This document shows positions 61,739 through 64,000 of a stretch of 64,000 bases of DNA, piece by piece. Positions within the stretch are counted from its first letter, which is position 1; the number at the start of each line of letters is the position of its first letter. The stretch is taken from NCBI RefSeq assembly GCF_001294535.1, contig NZ_LGIC01000061.1, positions 62,001 through 126,000 on the forward strand. Direction: 5' to 3'. Source of the DNA: Cypionkella psychrotolerans (lineage in GTDB: Bacteria; Pseudomonadota; Alphaproteobacteria; Rhodobacterales; Rhodobacteraceae). A program made the translations under genes and the position numbers. The notes under the pieces are model-generated. The model searched no databases and was not told where the DNA came from. It saw nothing but the letters and a program-made list of their open reading frames with translations.

Positions 61739-62668
61739 TTATGTTGTGGGCTTGGTGGGGCCGCGGGCCGAGCCGATATGGCCGATAAAGCTGCCGTGTA
61801 GAGCAGAGACGCGGGCCATGCGCGCCTCTACCTGCGCGCCGAGTTCGCGGAAAACGCCGTTGATCATCAGGCCTATCAGCGAGGACATCGCCGAGGTGGC
61901 GTCCCAGAAATGGTTCAGATCGGTGGGCACGGCGAAGACTTCGGTGACGGTGTCATGCGCCCATGCGCAATAGGGATCGGTGATCAGCGTCACCGGGATG
62001 CCCGCATCGCGCGCGGCCAAGGCCAGATCGCGGGTCAGGCGGGAATAGCGGCGAGCATCGATCAGAACGAGGGTGGTTTCGCCGGGATCGTCCAGCAAAA
62101 CCTCGGCAAAGTGGCCGGCGGCGACATCGCACAGATGCACGCCCGCACGCAGATATTGCAGGTTGTGGGCGAGTTCGGCAGCGCGACCGCGTTCGGTCTG
62201 AAAGCCTGCGACCCAGACCGAGCGACGGTGCGACAGGCGCTTGACGGTGGCATCAAAGGCAGGGCTGGCGGCCATTTCGTAGACCGCGACAAGCGCGGCC
62301 ATCTCGCGTTCCAACGCGCGCGAAAGCTCGGCATTGCCGCTGTGGCTGCGGCGATGGAAATCTTGCAGCCGATCGCCGATCAGCCAGGCTGTGTCGCCCA
62401 GATCAAGCTGGAGACTGCCTTTGAGGTCTTTCAGATGGCGATAGCCCAAGGTGCGGCAGAACCGGCCCACGGTGGCCTCTGACACGCCAACCTTTGCTGC
62501 CACCGAAGCGGCGGTTTCAAACGGCAGCGATTGCAGATTGGCCAGCAGAAACCCGGCAATGGCGCGATCTGACGGGGTGCCATCGGTGTGCGCCGCCGTC
62601 AGGCGTTGCCGCAGATCGCCCAAGGCGGCGGTCTGGTCTTCCGAAAAAGGCGGGTCGTCTTGCGGCAA
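61739..62668 (-). CDS. RpiR-family transcriptional regulator
   Basis: The 309-residue regulator has an N-terminal HTH (FETAASVAAKVGVSEATVGRFCRTLGYRHLKDLKGSLQ) and a C-terminal SIS sugar-phosphate-type domain (SVWVAGFQTERGRAAELAHNLQYLRAGV...GETTLVLIDARRYSRLTRDLALAARDAGIPVTLITD). It lies between the importer operon and the divergent racemase gene and probably controls both. The 115-base divergent gap is AT-rich but shows no clear long dyad; CTTGCAAG occurs at about 62728. Confidence 0.93.
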   Translation of the reverse strand: MPQDDPPFSEDQTAALGDLRQRLTAAHTDGTPSDRAIAGFLLANLQSLPFETAASVAAKVGVSEATVGRFCRTLGYRHLKDLKGSLQLDLGDTAWLIGDRLQDFHRRSHSGNAELSRALEREMAALVAVYEMAASPAFDATVKRLSHRRSVWVAGFQTERGRAAELAHNLQYLRAGVHLCDVAAGHFAEVLLDDPGETTLVLIDARRYSRLTRDLALAARDAGIPVTLITDPYCAWAHDTVTEVFAVPTDLNHFWDATSAMSSLIGLMINGVFRELGAQVEARMARVSALHGSFIGHIGSARGPTKPTT

Positions 62669-62783
62669 ATCCGGGGTTCCTTTTGGGTATCCCGAAAGAC
62701 TGTCAGGATTCTGTCATTCGGTCAAGCTTGCAAGTAAACTGAAATAAATCTAGCCTGATGATACCGCTGACAGGAGGCCAGCC

Positions 62784-63908
62784 ATGACCCAGACCCGCGC
62801 GCCCTTGCGCATTGACGCCGCCGATCTGCGGCTGGTGCGCCTGCCGTTGGTGACGCCGTTCACCATTGCCACCGGCACGATGACCGAGAAAATCTTCCCG
62901 CTGCTGGTGCTGAAAGCAGATGGGATTGAGGGTTATGCCGAGGGGGTGATGGACCCGCTGCCGGATTATCTGGAGGAAACCGTGGCGGGGGCGATGGGCC
63001 TTTTGCGCGATGTTTTGCTGCCGCAACTGGTCGGACAAAGCTTTGCGCATCCGCAGGAATTGGCGCGCAAGCTGGTGCCGTGGCGGGCGAACCATATGGC
63101 GAAGGCCACGGTCGAGATGGCGTTCTGGGATCTGTGGGCGAAGTCGCTGAACTTGCCACTGCAAAGCGTCCTGGGTGGGTCGGGCGATGCGATTGATGTT
63201 GGGGTCTCATTGGGGATCGGGCCGATTGCCACGACGATGCAGCGGATCGCCAGCCATCTGGAGCAGGGCTATCAACGGATCAAGTTAAAGGTGAAACCGG
63301 GGCATGATCTTGAATTGCTGAGGGCGGCGCGGGCGGAATTTCCCGACGCACATCTGACGGTGGATGCTAATTCCTGCTATACTTTGGCCGATACCGCGCT
63401 GTTGCAGCGGATGGATGCGTTTGATCTGGATTACATTGAGCAGCCGCTGGCCTGGGATGACATTCACGACCACGCCACGCTGCAAACCCGGCTGCGCACG
63501 CCGATCTGTCTGGATGAGTGTATCCGCACCGTCGAGCATACCCGCAAGGCGCTGCAAAGCGATGCGGCGCGGGTGATCAATATCAAGGTCGGGCGCTCTG
63601 GCGGCTATGCCAATGCCTTGCGCATCCATGATCTGTGCGAGGCGTTTGCGGTGCCTGTCTGGTGCGGCGGGATGTTGGAATCGGGGATTGGCAGGGCGCA
63701 TAACATCCATTTGTCCACCCTGCCGAATTTCACCAAGCCGGGCGACACTTCATCCGCCAGCCGCTATTTTACGCGGGATATCATTGAGCAGAAGCTGGAA
63801 ACCACGGCAGGGCGGATGCCTGTGCCGCAGGGAGCGGGCATTGGGGTGAGCCTTGATCTGGACTATCTGAAGACCGCGACGCTGAGCTTTGAAAGCTTCG
63901 CCGCATGA
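62784..63908 (+). CDS. Enolase-superfamily N-acylamino-acid racemase / o-succinylbenzoate synthase-like
   Basis: A 374-residue enzyme of the MLE subgroup. The catalytic Lys pair lies in YQRIKLKVKPGHD. Metal ligands are Asp in TVDANSCY, Glu in DYIEQPLAWDD and Asp in CLDECIRT; the second catalytic Lys is in INIKVGRSGGYANAL. WCGGMLESGIGRAHNIHLSTLPNFTKPGD is typical of MenC type 2/NSAR enzymes. No menaquinone genes are nearby and a GNAT gene follows with an ATGA overlap, so racemisation of N-succinyl amino acids is more likely than OSB synthesis. GACAGGAGG precedes the ATG. Confidence 0.88.
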   Translation: MTQTRAPLRIDAADLRLVRLPLVTPFTIATGTMTEKIFPLLVLKADGIEGYAEGVMDPLPDYLEETVAGAMGLLRDVLLPQLVGQSFAHPQELARKLVPWRANHMAKATVEMAFWDLWAKSLNLPLQSVLGGSGDAIDVGVSLGIGPIATTMQRIASHLEQGYQRIKLKVKPGHDLELLRAARAEFPDAHLTVDANSCYTLADTALLQRMDAFDLDYIEQPLAWDDIHDHATLQTRLRTPICLDECIRTVEHTRKALQSDAARVINIKVGRSGGYANALRIHDLCEAFAVPVWCGGMLESGIGRAHNIHLSTLPNFTKPGDTSSASRYFTRDIIEQKLETTAGRMPVPQGAGIGVSLDLDYLKTATLSFESFAA

Positions 63909-64000
63909 CCGAGATAATCTTTCGCGACCTGTCGGGGATGGCCGAGCTCCGCGCGGCTGAAGAATTGCAGCGCAGCGTTTGGGGAGCGGGCGATCAACCT
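63905..64000 (+). CDS. GNAT-family N-acyltransferase (3' partial)
   Basis: Only 32 codons are in the window: MTEIIFRDLSGMAELRAAEELQRSVWGAG. The stretch ELRAAEELQRSVWG matches the start of the COG3375-type GNAT transferases that accompany N-succinylamino-acid racemases. The ATG overlaps the racemase stop (ATGA). The gene continues beyond the window. Confidence 0.6.
   Translation, partial: MTEIIFRDLSGMAELRAAEELQRSVWGAGDQP

Noticed and set aside
1-64000. CRISPR arrays, insertion sequences, prophage or rRNA genes
   Set aside because: No regularly spaced repeats, transposase or integrase motifs, phage structural genes or rRNA signatures were seen; the only structural RNAs found are tRNA-Val and the TPP riboswitch.

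Overview
The window looks like chromosomal DNA of a GC-rich alphaproteobacterium, most likely a member of the Rhodobacteraceae. The evidence is the Rhodobacter-like petABC operon (a Rieske protein beginning [14 protein letters not shown]), the alphaproteobacterial zinc-free L36, the dense head-to-tail operons with ATGA overlaps, and several intergenic repeats of a kind I associate with this family. Genus cannot be decided from the window.

Layout. 1-9117 is a cyclic-nucleotide neighbourhood: the 3' part of an ABC-exporter-like protein with a degenerate ATPase, a cNMP-binding protein without an HTH, an MBL-fold hydrolase, a six-helix adenylate cyclase, a second cyclase with a haem-type membrane anchor and a [2Fe-2S] domain (CyaC-like), and a metallophosphoesterase. 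9121-13395 holds polysaccharide genes (nucleotide-sugar dehydrogenase, GT4, polysaccharide deacetylase, DXD glycosyltransferase). 13782-17297 is nadABC. 17467-27905 is a ten-gene minus-strand organosulfur operon: FMN reductase, SfnG, a complete LIV-type ABC importer, an MsuC/SfnB-like monooxygenase broken by an in-frame TGA, SsuD and an FAD protein. 28052-29493 holds a sugar transferase and an epimerase. dinB, an N-formylglutamate amidohydrolase, tRNA-Val(GAC), rpmJ and a PaiB-like protein follow.

33426-37505 encodes a 1359-residue exported protein with WG repeats, beta-propeller repeats and a caspase-like domain. Then come a GST, petABC (cytochrome bc1) and thiBPQ with a TPP riboswitch. 44600-48850 is the accessory part: aroC lies between two AT-rich patches. 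On the left is a DNA methyltransferase remnant whose middle is replaced by an AT-rich segment encoding a secreted-type protein. On the right is a two-gene unit made of an ImmA/IrrE-type protease and a divergent class III nucleotide cyclase. This pair is my best candidate for an undescribed system.

48880-54884 contains an orphan ParB-like gene, idi, a pentapeptide-repeat gene, and a ferredoxin / glutamine-synthetase-like ligase / P450 / class I amidotransferase set. That set has the parts list of an N-glutamylated-amine oxidation pathway. 54914-64000 contains an M81 peptidase, a five-gene oligopeptide-type ABC importer, an RpiR regulator, an N-acylamino-acid racemase-like enolase, and the start of a GNAT transferase. 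It suggests uptake and processing of small peptides or D-amino acids.

All functions are read from motifs and remembered family features; no database search was run.
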